From JANWHF01 sp036276235 (GTDB lineage: Bacteria > Planctomycetota > Phycisphaerae > Tepidisphaerales > Tepidisphaeraceae), in contig DATBDZ010000469.1 in NCBI GenBank assembly GCA_036276235.1, forward strand, positions 1 to 11,736: a stretch of DNA of 11,736 nt. The letters run 5' to 3'. The number at the start of each line of letters is the position of its first letter. The stretch's first letter is position 1. Below the pieces are notes generated by a model, which worked only from the letters and a program-made list of their open reading frames with translations, did no database searches and was not told the origin of the DNA. Positions 1 to 6,159 of the stretch are shown in pieces. Made by a program: the position numbers and the translations under genes.

Positions 1-1
1 C

Positions 2-487
2 GGAAAGACGTTTCACGAAGCCGACGATCAAGCCGGCAAGCTGACCGAAATCCACGGACAGCGCGAGTCGGCGAAGAATTCGCCGATGCTCCCCGCATCA
101 CCCGATGAACTAAGCCGCCTCGTCGATCCCAGCGACACGAAGGCCGACCTGAATCTCCGCGTCCGCTCCTATCTTCACGCCAACTGCGCCATCTGCCACA
201 TAGAAGCCGGCGGCGGCAACGCCTTGATCGATCTGGAATTTACAACGCCGACAGATCAGATGCGCGTCATCGGCGCACCGCCCCAACACGAATCCTTCGG
301 CATCGCCGACGCAAAGCTGATCGCGCCCGCCAGTGCCGAGCATTCGGTGCTTTTTCATCGCATGAGCACAAGAGGCCGCGGCCAAATGCCGCCCCTGGCG
401 TCAGCGCGAGTCGATGAGCAGGCCCTGGCGATGCTGCGGGAGTGGATCAATAGCGCTCCTCCGGCACGGCGCGCGGAAAACCGATGA
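2..487 (+). CDS. C-terminal part of a c-type cytochrome domain protein (5' end outside window)
   Basis: The frame is open from the first bases of the window to a TGA at 485-487, giving 161 visible residues, so the start lies upstream. The segment carries one haem c attachment motif, CAICH, at visible residues 62-66 (bases 185-199), preceded by the RSYLHANC context. A later methionine in GQMPPLAS (about residue 129) is the likely distal haem ligand, and the protein ends in a helix typical of small cytochrome c domains. From family knowledge, this arrangement resembles the C-terminal cytochrome domain of the HNE_0200/SO_2930-like proteins, which are often fused to sugar-dehydrogenase or other secreted domains in planctomycetes. 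It should work in the periplasm as an electron carrier or acceptor. The upstream domain, and so the substrate, cannot be seen. The next gene starts 25 bases after the stop on the same strand. Confidence 0.85.
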   Translation, partial: GKTFHEADDQAGKLTEIHGQRESAKNSPMLPASPDELSRLVDPSDTKADLNLRVRSYLHANCAICHIEAGGGNALIDLEFTTPTDQMRVIGAPPQHESFGIADAKLIAPASAEHSVLFHRMSTRGRGQMPPLASARVDEQALAMLREWINSAPPARRAENR

Positions 488-512
488 GACGCACGCCGCT
501 TTCGCGCTGCTT

Positions 513-752
513 ATGTTCAGCGGACCTTTCGTCGAGGTCTTCGGTACCGACGTCCTGACCTGGATGACAATTCCAGCAATTCTTGTCGGTTTGCTCGCGG
601 GTTGGGGCGCGTGGGCACGAAATCGCGAATATGCGTACCGAGTCGAGAAACGCTGCCGCCATTGCGGGTACGATTTGCGCGCTTCACCCGGAAAATGTCC
701 GGAATGTGGACGAATGCCTGAGCGTCGGCCAGAACTCGATGGCGCGCAATAA
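513..752 (+). CDS. small zinc-ribbon membrane protein, hypothetical
   Basis: This is a 79-residue protein of unknown function. A hydrophobic segment at about residues 14-34 should cross the membrane. It is followed by a basic stretch and a four-cysteine zinc ribbon, CRHCGYDLR...CPECGR, in which the two CxxC knuckles are about 15 residues apart. This CxxCGYDLRxxPxxCPECG pattern is very common in planctomycete proteins, either alone or beside membrane helices. The ATG at 513 is the only plausible start after the preceding gene; it has no clear Shine-Dalgarno sequence. The frame is open further upstream to an ATG at 414 inside the cytochrome gene, and the residues just before 513 are also hydrophobic (AAFALL), so a longer form is possible. 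The stop is TAA at 750-752. Confidence 0.6.
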   Translation: MFSGPFVEVFGTDVLTWMTIPAILVGLLAGWGAWARNREYAYRVEKRCRHCGYDLRASPGKCPECGRMPERRPELDGAQ

Positions 753-784
753 AGATCGACGGCGCGCTGAACCTCCCCTTTGTT

Positions 785-810
785 CCCTCCACCGGTACTC
801 CGGGGGAGGG
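785..810. repeat. REP-type hairpin, family A copy 1 (possible bidirectional terminator)
   Basis: A compact palindrome with stem CCCTCC, one A/G mismatch, CCGG, loop TACT, then CCGG, G and GGAGGG. The same structure with the same spacing recurs at 1923-1948 and, inverted, at 1997-2021, so this is a dispersed repeat and not a chance hairpin. It lies between two convergent genes (stops at 752 and 823) and could end transcription from both sides, although no T-run follows on either strand. Confidence 0.7.
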
Positions 811-822
811 AGTAACGGCGTA

Positions 823-1821
823 TCACCCCATCATCACCCGCGAAGGCTCGTCAAACGCCGCTCGAATGGTTCGGCGTTCGTCATCCGTCAACGTGAACCG
901 CATTGCCTGCGCGTTGTGAGCCGCCTGGTCGGCGTTGCGGGCGCCGACGAGGGCCGCAGTGATTCCGGGCTCGTGGATCGTCCAGTTGATCGCGACCTGG
1001 GCGAGGCTTGCCTTGTGCTTTTCCGCGATGGGGCGGACTTTCTCGAGTGCCGCCAGGACGCGCTTGCGATTTTCCACCGTGAAGAATTTGTGCTCATTGC
1101 GATGATCGCCCGGCGGAAAGGTTCGATCGGGGCTGACCGTGCCCGCCAGGAGCCCGCGCTCCAGCGGCGAGTAGACGATTACGCCGATGTTCTGCTGCCG
1201 GCAGAACGGAAGAATCTCCTTCTCGATCTTCCGCTGAATCAAACTGTAAGGCGGCTGCAAGCTGGCGACAGGCGCGACTTTGATCGCGTTGCTGAGCCAC
1301 TGCACGTCGTAGTTGCTGACGCCGATCGCGCGGATTTTTCCCTGCTCCTGGAGCTTGACCATCGCCGCCATCGAATCTTCGACGGGGGTCGTCTTATCCG
1401 GCCAGTGAATCTGATAAAGATCGATTGTCTCGATGCCGAGCCGCTTGAGGCTCTGCTCGCATTCATACGCGATGCTCTCCGGCTTGCTATTGCGGCGGAT
1501 GATCACATCCTTCCCCTGGCGATCCTTCTGCGGCCATGGGTCGGAGCCTTGATCGCTGTCCCAGCGCATGCCGCACTTGGTGGCGATGACGACTTTGTCG
1601 CGCAGCCCCTTGATGGCGCGGCCGACGACTTCTTCGCTGTATCCCATTCCGTAAATCGCCGCCGTATCGATCGTCCCGGCGCCGTTGTCGATGCTGGCGC
1701 GAATGGCGGCAATCGACTCCGCCTCCTCGCTCCCGCCCCACATCCACCCGCCGATCGCCCAGGCGCCAAAGATCACCGGCGAAACGCGAACGTCCGAATT
1801 TCCCAACTGCCGAGATTGCAT
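823..1821 (-). CDS. aldo/keto reductase, IolS-like
   Basis: A 332-residue NADPH-dependent oxidoreductase of the aldo/keto reductase superfamily, predicted to be cytoplasmic and to reduce aldehydes or ketones on a TIM-barrel fold. The catalytic tetrad is visible: Asp52 (TIDTA), Tyr57 (AIYGMG), Lys82 (ATKCG) and His139 (YQIHWPD). The order of motifs, the IGVSNY segment, the SLIQRKIEKEILPFC region and the late GARNADQ motif resemble Bacillus IolS (AKR11 group), whose natural substrate is itself uncertain. The ATG at 1821 is chosen because AAGGAG lies about seven bases before it and the protein then begins with the family pattern (MQSRQLGNSDVRVS). The frame continues upstream to 1986, but only through repeat DNA. 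No pathway partner is adjacent. The gene is convergent with the small zinc-ribbon gene. Confidence 0.93.
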   Translation of the reverse strand: MQSRQLGNSDVRVSPVIFGAWAIGGWMWGGSEEAESIAAIRASIDNGAGTIDTAAIYGMGYSEEVVGRAIKGLRDKVVIATKCGMRWDSDQGSDPWPQKDRQGKDVIIRRNSKPESIAYECEQSLKRLGIETIDLYQIHWPDKTTPVEDSMAAMVKLQEQGKIRAIGVSNYDVQWLSNAIKVAPVASLQPPYSLIQRKIEKEILPFCRQQNIGVIVYSPLERGLLAGTVSPDRTFPPGDHRNEHKFFTVENRKRVLAALEKVRPIAEKHKASLAQVAINWTIHEPGITAALVGARNADQAAHNAQAMRFTLTDDERRTIRAAFDEPSRVMMG

Positions 1822-2120
1822 GAATCGACTCCTTCGTCGTGTGCTACGACCGGAGAATAGGCGCGAAGGAGACGTGCTGTCCAGACAATCGCTGGACAAC
1901 AATCTTGGCGATGAGTCTTGTCCCCTCCTCCGGTACTTCGGGGGAGGGTTAGGGTGGGGGCTGCGAAGGGCGCTCGTTCTAAACACCCCACCCCAGCCCT
2001 CCCCGGAGTACCGGAGGAGGGAGAGAAGACGCAGGCGCTTGTGTCGAACGCGCAGACGATCCGCGATGTATTGGAGCTATCCGATCTTCACGATTATTCT
2101 TGTTAGCCGTGTCCGTCGGC
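1822..2120. other. intergenic region between the divergent reductase and zinc-ribbon genes
   Basis: About 300 bases with no convincing gene. It must hold the promoters of both flanking genes, but I could not pick out clear -35/-10 boxes. Its main content is the inverted pair of family A hairpins at 1922-2022. Reading frames through it on either strand translate repeat DNA into proline/arginine-rich sequence and are not taken as genes. Confidence 0.6.
1922..2022. repeat. inverted pair of family A REP-type hairpins (BIME-like)
   Basis: Two copies of the family A hairpin lie in opposite orientation. The left core is 1923-1948 (CCCTCC, T, CCGG, loop TACT, TCGG, G, GGAGGG) and the right core is 1997-2021 (CCCTCC, CCGG, loop AGTA, CCGG, A, GGAGGG). 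Both carry the same outer tag toward the centre: GGTTAGGGTGGGG after the left core, and CCCCACCCCAGC before the right. The whole unit is therefore an imperfect inverted repeat of arms nearly 40 bases long around a spacer of about 25 bases. Paired inverted REPs with a shared tag are the hallmark of BIME units, which are thought to be spread by RAYT (REP-associated) transposases. No such transposase lies in the window. Confidence 0.8.
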
Positions 2121-2765
2121 ATGCCTCAAATTCCATCTTGCTTGCGCACTCTGGCGTGTCCAAATTGTGGATATTCGCTCGTGGGATTGCCGCAAACTGC
2201 CAAGTGTCCGGAATGCGGCCGGGAAATTGACCATTCCGAAATTGTTTTGCACGGGTGGGGTCGCGGCCGGCATGAGGCCATCGCAACCGCAAAGCCATCC
2301 AGATTGCTCCCAGTCTTTCTTTTGTCGCTCATCTGGCCCGCGACCCAGGTCATCCAATTCTGGTTTCATTGGCGGCTGATGGTCGGCCTGCTCCTGGCAG
2401 CCGCGGCATTTCAGGCCTTCGTACTAATCTTCCGCCGAAGCAACAGCGATCATCCCGGCCTGATTCAGGTTCGGATCAGCGAGCGTGGTTGCGTTCAATA
2501 CGATCGCCTGAGCGGCATGTCGGTTACCAATGAACTTCTCCGCGGGCATGGCTGGTTGATCCCGCTCATTGTGGCGCTGGGTTTAATCGTTGCACTGCGG
2601 TTTGGCCAGGTTGAGCCGTTTGTGTTCTGGATATGGCTTCCTCTGGCCGTCCTGTTTGCGGGCGCGTTGTGGCCGCCTTGCCGGCGTTTTCGCATCGCGC
2701 TCAGCGCGGCGCGGGAAGGATCGATTGCCGATCTCACAGCCGTTTATCGCGCGCTGGCCCCCTGA
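2121..2765 (+). CDS. zinc-ribbon protein with four transmembrane helices, hypothetical
   Basis: A 214-residue protein of unknown function. An N-terminal zinc ribbon has Cys13 and Cys16 (CPNCGYSL) and Cys29 and Cys32 (CPECGRE). After a short basic linker come two hydrophobic segments (LLPVFLLSLIWPATQ and LMVGLLLAAAAFQAFVLIF). A polar, probably globular stretch of about 50 residues follows, then two more helices (WLIPLIVALGLIVAL and WIWLPLAVLFAGALW) and a charged tail. The cytoplasmic ribbon plus membrane bundle is a common planctomycete architecture with no assigned role. The ATG at 2121 is chosen because it sits close before the zinc ribbon. A TTG at 2100 in the same frame would add seven residues; neither has a good Shine-Dalgarno sequence. 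It stands alone on its strand, with a BIME-like repeat pair before it and repeats after it. Confidence 0.75.
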   Translation: MPQIPSCLRTLACPNCGYSLVGLPQTAKCPECGREIDHSEIVLHGWGRGRHEAIATAKPSRLLPVFLLSLIWPATQVIQFWFHWRLMVGLLLAAAAFQAFVLIFRRSNSDHPGLIQVRISERGCVQYDRLSGMSVTNELLRGHGWLIPLIVALGLIVALRFGQVEPFVFWIWLPLAVLFAGALWPPCRRFRIALSAAREGSIADLTAVYRALAP

Positions 2766-2807
2766 AACGACGTTGATTACTTTTCGGTCTCGGCAGTTAA
2801 AGCGGGC

Positions 2808-2987
2808 GTGGCTCGCCTTACAGTTCACGGGAAAAGGAAATGGGGAAGCCGCCAGGAGTTTGTCGACGCTGATATTCAATGTACCGACGAGCAGGTGGAG
2901 AAGCTCAGGGAACTACTGAACCGCTGGGTAAGTGATGCGCGCAAGCAGGAAGCAATCGCCGCGATGAAGGGGGCCGGTGCCTTGTAG
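2808..2987 (+). CDS. possible small protein or gene remnant, unrecognised
   Basis: A frame open from right after the TGA of the preceding gene, and in the same frame as that gene, runs 73 codons to a TAG at 2985-2987. The only usable start seen is GTG 2808, giving 59 residues. The translation looks protein-like: a charged amphipathic helix (TDEQVEKLRELL, then RKQEAIAAMKG) follows a basic segment (HGKRKWGSRQEF). There is no Shine-Dalgarno sequence before the GTG. The stop codon lies inside the first arm of the family B repeat, so the original C-terminus may have been replaced when the repeat arrived. It may be a small gene, the remnant of a larger one, or chance. I recognise no family. Confidence 0.3.
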   Translation: MARLTVHGKRKWGSRQEFVDADIQCTDEQVEKLRELLNRWVSDARKQEAIAAMKGAGAL

Positions 2988-3056
2988 GGTGTGCTTCAGC
3001 ACACGCGGAGCCGAATCGGCACGTTTTCGGTCCGCGTGCGCTAAAGCGCACCCTAC
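2984..3056. repeat. inverted pair of REP-type hairpins, family B
   Basis: Arms at 2984-3013 and 3028-3056 are near-perfect inverted copies. Each begins, read from outside, with GTAGGGTG and ends with a GCGGA-CCG tag; the left arm has one extra G in that tag. Each arm also folds alone: GTGTGC-TTCA-GCACAC on the left, GTGCGC-TAAA-GCGCAC on the right. The stem differences between the two arms are compensatory (T/A pairs against C/G pairs), which supports selection for the folded form or a replicating family of hairpins. The spacer is 14 bases. Confidence 0.8.
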
Positions 3057-3065
3057 GAAAACGTC

Positions 3066-3120
3066 GAGCACAAGAATGCCACCGCTCCCAGACTCGATGA
3101 CAGACAGGAATGTCTGCCCC
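3066..3120. repeat. dispersed hairpin repeat, family C
   Basis: A perfect small hairpin, CAGACA-GGAA-TGTCTG (3101-3116), with GCACAAGAATGCCACC about 20 bases to its left. On the opposite strand this reads GGTGGCATTCTTGTGC, whose GGTGGCAT start matches the outer tag of the family D repeat at 4617-4713. The two therefore look like related intergenic elements. It directly follows the family B pair. Confidence 0.5.
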
Positions 3121-3216
3121 ACAACTTACGCCTCGGGTTTTCTTTTGATACAACAAATCTTTCGACAGCAGCGGCGAACAGAAGCTTCGCCCGCATAAAC
3201 CAAGCAAGGAAGCCCG

Positions 3217-4557
3217 ATGGTTGATTTGAAAGACCTGCGCGAGAATCCTGATAAATACCGCCGTGGGGCGGAGCTGAAGAATGTGAAGGCGGATATCGAT
3301 CAGATTCTCCGCCTTGATGAGCAGCACCGTGCCGCCCAGCGCGAGTTTGAGAAGGCGCGTGCCGAGCAGAACGAGGCGTCGAAAGAAATCGGCAAGCTCA
3401 AGGACGCATCGCAAAAGCAGGCGGCGATCGCGCGGGTCAGCGAGTTGAAGACGACCGTCAAAACCGCCGAGGAGCAGGCCAAAGCCGCCGAAGCGGCGCT
3501 GATGCCGTTGCTGCTCCAGGTTCCGCAGCCGCCGGATAGCGATGTGCCGCCGGGCAAAGACGCGGCGGATAACGTCGTGCTCTATCGCTGGGGCCAGCCG
3601 CGCAAGTTTGATTTCGCGCCTAAGAGCCATATCGAATTGGCCGAGGAATTGGATCTGGTCGATTTTGGCGCGGGCGCGCGGATCGCCGGGTCGCGTTCAT
3701 ATTTTCTCAAAGGCGTTGGCGCGGAGCTCCACTCGGCAATGCTCCGGCTCGCGCTGGACATGATGATCTACGAGAACGGCTTTGTGCCGATGACGGTCCC
3801 CGTTCTCGTGCGCGAGGCGGCGATGCGCGGGACCGGCTTCTTTCCCGCCGGCCGCGAGCAGGCGTATCGCGTCGGCGAGCCAGAGGAAACCGGCGACGAA
3901 ATCCGCTTCCTCACCGGCACGGCTGAAGTCGGGCTGACGGCTTACGAGATGCCCGAGAAGGACGACGTCAGCATCAACGAGGCCGATTTGCCGCTCAAAT
4001 ATGTTTCGGTGAGCACCTGCTTCCGCCGCGAAGCGGGCACGTATGGGAAGGACACCGCCGGCCTCTATCGCGTCCACCAATTCGACAAATGCGAGCAGGT
4101 CGTCATCTGCAAAAACGATGTCGAAGAGAGCAAGCAGTGGCACCTGAAGATGCTCGGCTTCGCCGAAGAAATCCTCAAGCGCCTGAACCTCCCCTACCGC
4201 GTGATTCAATGCTGCACGGGCGACATTGGCGTGAAAAACGCCGCCATGATGGACATCGAAACCTGGATGCCCAGCCGCCAGAGCGGCAAAGACCCCGACA
4301 GCGGCTACGGCGAAACGCATTCGGCCAGCCGACTCTACGAGTTCCAGGCGCGGCGGCTCAATCTGCGCTACCGCGCGGCCGATGGGAAGCTGCGCTTCTG
4401 CCACACGCTGAACAACACCGTTGTCGCCAGCCCGCGCATTCTCATTCCAATCCTGGAGAATTATCAAAACGCGGATGGCACCGTAACCATCCCCGAAGCG
4501 CTGCGGAAATATTTGAACGGGCGGGAGAAGATCGAAAAGGCGGAACGGAAGAAGTGA
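3217..4557 (+). CDS. serS: seryl-tRNA synthetase
   Basis: A 446-residue cytoplasmic class II aminoacyl-tRNA synthetase that charges tRNA-Ser (and selenocysteine tRNA where present) with serine using ATP. Residues 1 to about 110 form the N-terminal domain with the long two-helix coiled coil (RRGAELKNVKADIDQ..., then many E/K/Q/A residues) that grips the tRNA long arm. The catalytic domain shows the TGTAEV serine-site motif, class II motif 2 (CFRREAGTYGKDTAGLYRVHQF) and motif 3 (NNTVVASPRILIPILENYQ). Length and order match bacterial SerRS. The ATG at 3217 is supported by AAGGAA about four bases upstream and by the family N-terminus (MVDLKDLRENPD). It is expressed alone: an unrelated gene is upstream, and a convergent operon lies downstream, separated by a repeat. 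Confidence 0.97.
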   Translation: MVDLKDLRENPDKYRRGAELKNVKADIDQILRLDEQHRAAQREFEKARAEQNEASKEIGKLKDASQKQAAIARVSELKTTVKTAEEQAKAAEAALMPLLLQVPQPPDSDVPPGKDAADNVVLYRWGQPRKFDFAPKSHIELAEELDLVDFGAGARIAGSRSYFLKGVGAELHSAMLRLALDMMIYENGFVPMTVPVLVREAAMRGTGFFPAGREQAYRVGEPEETGDEIRFLTGTAEVGLTAYEMPEKDDVSINEADLPLKYVSVSTCFRREAGTYGKDTAGLYRVHQFDKCEQVVICKNDVEESKQWHLKMLGFAEEILKRLNLPYRVIQCCTGDIGVKNAAMMDIETWMPSRQSGKDPDSGYGETHSASRLYEFQARRLNLRYRAADGKLRFCHTLNNTVVASPRILIPILENYQNADGTVTIPEALRKYLNGREKIEKAERKK

Positions 4558-4559
4558 GC

Positions 4560-4583
4560 GCGCGGCAGCATTAGGCGCCGCGC
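4560..4583 (+). terminator. possible weak terminator of serS
   Basis: GCGCGGC and GCCGCGC form a perfect seven-pair GC stem around a ten-base loop, starting three bases after the serS stop. No T-run follows, so it fits an intrinsic terminator only partly. The larger hairpins at 4617-4713 may do the job instead. Confidence 0.35.
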
Positions 4584-4616
4584 ACAAATGACTTATCCAA
4601 ATTCGCCCGTTCATTT

Positions 4617-4713
4617 GGGTGCCATGTCCCACGCTTGCGTGGGCATGTCGTGCAATCGCGAACAGCACATCGGGGCGACAGACATGCCCACGCAAGCGTG
4701 GGACATGCCACCC
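4617..4713. repeat. long inverted repeat, family D (paired hairpins between convergent genes)
   Basis: Two 33-base arms (4617-4649 and 4681-4713) are inverted copies with a single mismatch, separated by 31 bases. Each arm is itself a hairpin: CATG, T, CCCACGC, two T, GCGTGGG, CATG, so both a long stem and two short stems can form. The unit lies between serS (ending 4557, +) and the operon ending at 4769 (-), where it could terminate transcription from both sides. Its outer tag GGGTGGCATG is shared with the family C element. Confidence 0.8.
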
Positions 4714-4768
4714 GTAAGACCACGCGTGAACGACACGGGAATGGGATTAGTTGTCTTTGCGCGGCGCC

Positions 4769-5044
4769 TTAGCGGCGGTCTTTATCCGGCCCGACGCCCC
4801 ATCGTTTGCGGACCTCGGCTTCCATCCGCTCGATGACATCGCGCTTGTGCTTGAAGTACGCCGATGCCTCGGCGGTGGGGTTGCCGTTGCGGTCCTTCCA
4901 CCCGCTATGACGCGCGGCTCCTGCAAGCTGCGTGAGCTTGTCGAGCGCTTCGTTGCCGCCTTTGATCTCGGCGCGAATGGCGCGGTTGATCGCCTTGGGG
5001 AGCTTGCCGCCGTATTTTTCTCGGATTTTTTTGTCGGTAGTCAC
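4769..5044 (-). CDS. small basic protein coupled to the ABC ATPase gene, unknown function
   Basis: A 91-residue soluble protein that I do not recognise. It is rich in Lys, Arg, Glu and Ala, has no signal peptide or membrane helix, and is probably mostly helical. A central GWKDRNGNPTAEASAYFKHK stretch may be its conserved core, and the C-terminus is strongly basic (VRKRWGVGPDKDRR). The start is GTG at 5044, whose GTGA overlaps the TGA stop of the ABC ATPase gene by four bases, which implies translational coupling and so stable co-expression. The stop is TAA. Its place as last gene of the operon suggests an accessory role with the ATPase, but nothing in the sequence fixes that role; it could also be an unrelated passenger. 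Confidence 0.7.
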   Translation of the reverse strand: MTTDKKIREKYGGKLPKAINRAIRAEIKGGNEALDKLTQLAGAARHSGWKDRNGNPTAEASAYFKHKRDVIERMEAEVRKRWGVGPDKDRR

Positions 5045-6159
5045 TGCACAATTCCCTTGGTCAATCGCAGGAACACATCCTCCAGCTTGATCTGCTCGGG
5101 CGTCACGCTGTGGATCGCGATGTTATGCGCAACCAACCGCTCGATCAAAAACCCATGATGCACCGAGGCATCGTGAAGCGTCACGTGAATCTGATCGCCC
5201 GCCTGCTCGGCTTTGGCGACTCGTGAATCTTCCAGCAGGATTCCGGCGGCCCGTTGCGGATTTTCGACGACTTGCACATGAATGATCGATTGCGCACGGG
5301 CGCGGGCGACGAGGTCATCGATCGTGCCGACGACTAGCAGCTTGCCGCGCTCGATGATGCCCAGCTTATTACAGAATTCGCCCAGCTCAGAAAGGATGTG
5401 GCTGGAGACCATGATCGTCTTGCCCAGCCGCTGCAATTCCTTGAGCAGCTCGCGGATTTCAATGCGGGCGCGCGGATCGAGGCCGCTGGCTGGCTCATCG
5501 AGAATCAGGATCGGCGGATCGTGGACGAGGACGCGTGCGAGCCCGAGGCGCTGCTGCATGCCGCGCGAGAGCGAATCGACGAACGCATCCTTTTTGTATT
5601 TAAGATCAGTGAGTTCGAGCACATCGCCGACCACCTTCTGCCGCTGGCGGCGCGCGATGTGATACGCTGCGGCGAAGAATTCCAAATATTCTGTGACGGT
5701 TAGATCTTCATACACGCCAAAGCTATCGGGCATGTACCCGACGCTGTAGCGGACGAATTCGCCGTTGGAGAATACGTCCTTGCCGAGGATGCGCGCGACG
5801 CCCAGTGTCGGCTCGAGCAAGCCGGCGAGGATTTTCATCGTCGTGCTCTTGCCCGCGCCATTGGGGCCGATGAACCCGAAAACGTCACCCGCTTCGAGTT
5901 GCAGATCAAGATGATCCAGCGCCGTCAGCGCGCCATATCGCTTGGTCAAACCCTGAGTAAAAATCGCTTGCGGCTTCGCGGACCCAACAACCGGCAACGG
6001 CGGAGGTAATGGCGCCGCCGCGCTCGCTCGCACCGCGCCTTCGACAACTGGCTGCACCGCGCCACCGCTCACCGGCAACGGCGCCTGCACCGGCGTCGTC
6101 TCCGGCAGTACGCTGTCCGTGCCCGGCGTCGAAACTCCTTCCACGGCAGGTTGAGTCAT
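5041..6159 (-). CDS. ABC transporter ATP-binding protein (ABC-2/exporter type)
   Basis: A 372-residue nucleotide-binding subunit. The ABC domain starts near residue 63 with the ALTKRYG-type A-loop region. Walker A is GPNGAGKST at about 98-106, the signature is LSRGMQQR at about 197-204, Walker B is ILILDEP at about 217-223 followed by the D-loop SGLD, and the H-loop His is at about 254 (SSHIL). The MPDSFGVYEDLTVTEYLEF region and the roughly 80-residue C-terminal tail are typical of ATPases that pair with ABC-2 permeases (drug, polysaccharide or gliding-type exporters). Residues 1-60 are an unusual low-complexity extension rich in Pro, Ala and Val. The ATG at 6159 overlaps the TGA of the upstream gene (ATGA) and has GGGGGA before it. 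No permease gene is adjacent, so the transported substrate is unknown. Confidence 0.93.
   Translation of the reverse strand: MTQPAVEGVSTPGTDSVLPETTPVQAPLPVSGGAVQPVVEGAVRASAAAPLPPPLPVVGSAKPQAIFTQGLTKRYGALTALDHLDLQLEAGDVFGFIGPNGAGKSTTMKILAGLLEPTLGVARILGKDVFSNGEFVRYSVGYMPDSFGVYEDLTVTEYLEFFAAAYHIARRQRQKVVGDVLELTDLKYKKDAFVDSLSRGMQQRLGLARVLVHDPPILILDEPASGLDPRARIEIRELLKELQRLGKTIMVSSHILSELGEFCNKLGIIERGKLLVVGTIDDLVARARAQSIIHVQVVENPQRAAGILLEDSRVAKAEQAGDQIHVTLHDASVHHGFLIERLVAHNIAIHSVTPEQIKLEDVFLRLTKGIVQ

Larger units (their letters stand above)
2766..3216. other. repeat-rich intergenic region upstream of serS
   Basis: These 451 bases hold, in order, a doubtful small reading frame (2808-2987), an inverted pair of family B hairpins (2984-3056), a family C hairpin with a tag shared with other repeats (3066-3120), and about 90 bases of more A/T-rich DNA before serS. 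The serS promoter is expected in that last part, but I could not identify its boxes with confidence. Confidence 0.6.

Noticed and set aside
583..1860. Long plus-strand open frame (425 codons) over the aldo/keto reductase gene
   Set aside because: It is antisense to a gene with clear catalytic motifs, is very rich in Arg, Asp and Ala, and arises from high-G+C codon bias.
1822..1986. 55-codon N-terminal extension of the aldo/keto reductase
   Set aside because: It is translated repeat DNA, and AAGGAG correctly precedes the ATG at 1821.
2763..2765. Recoding or readthrough of TGA at the end of the zinc-ribbon gene
   Set aside because: No selenocysteine or readthrough signal is visible, and the downstream frame has no link to the upstream protein family.
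2905..3630. Minus-strand open frame of 241 codons across the serS upstream repeats
   Set aside because: It runs through families B and C and antisense to serS; frames of this kind are a common artefact of palindromic repeats.
3697..4695. Minus-strand open frame of 332 codons over serS
   Set aside because: Antisense to a well-identified synthetase; it extends into the family D repeat and resembles no protein.
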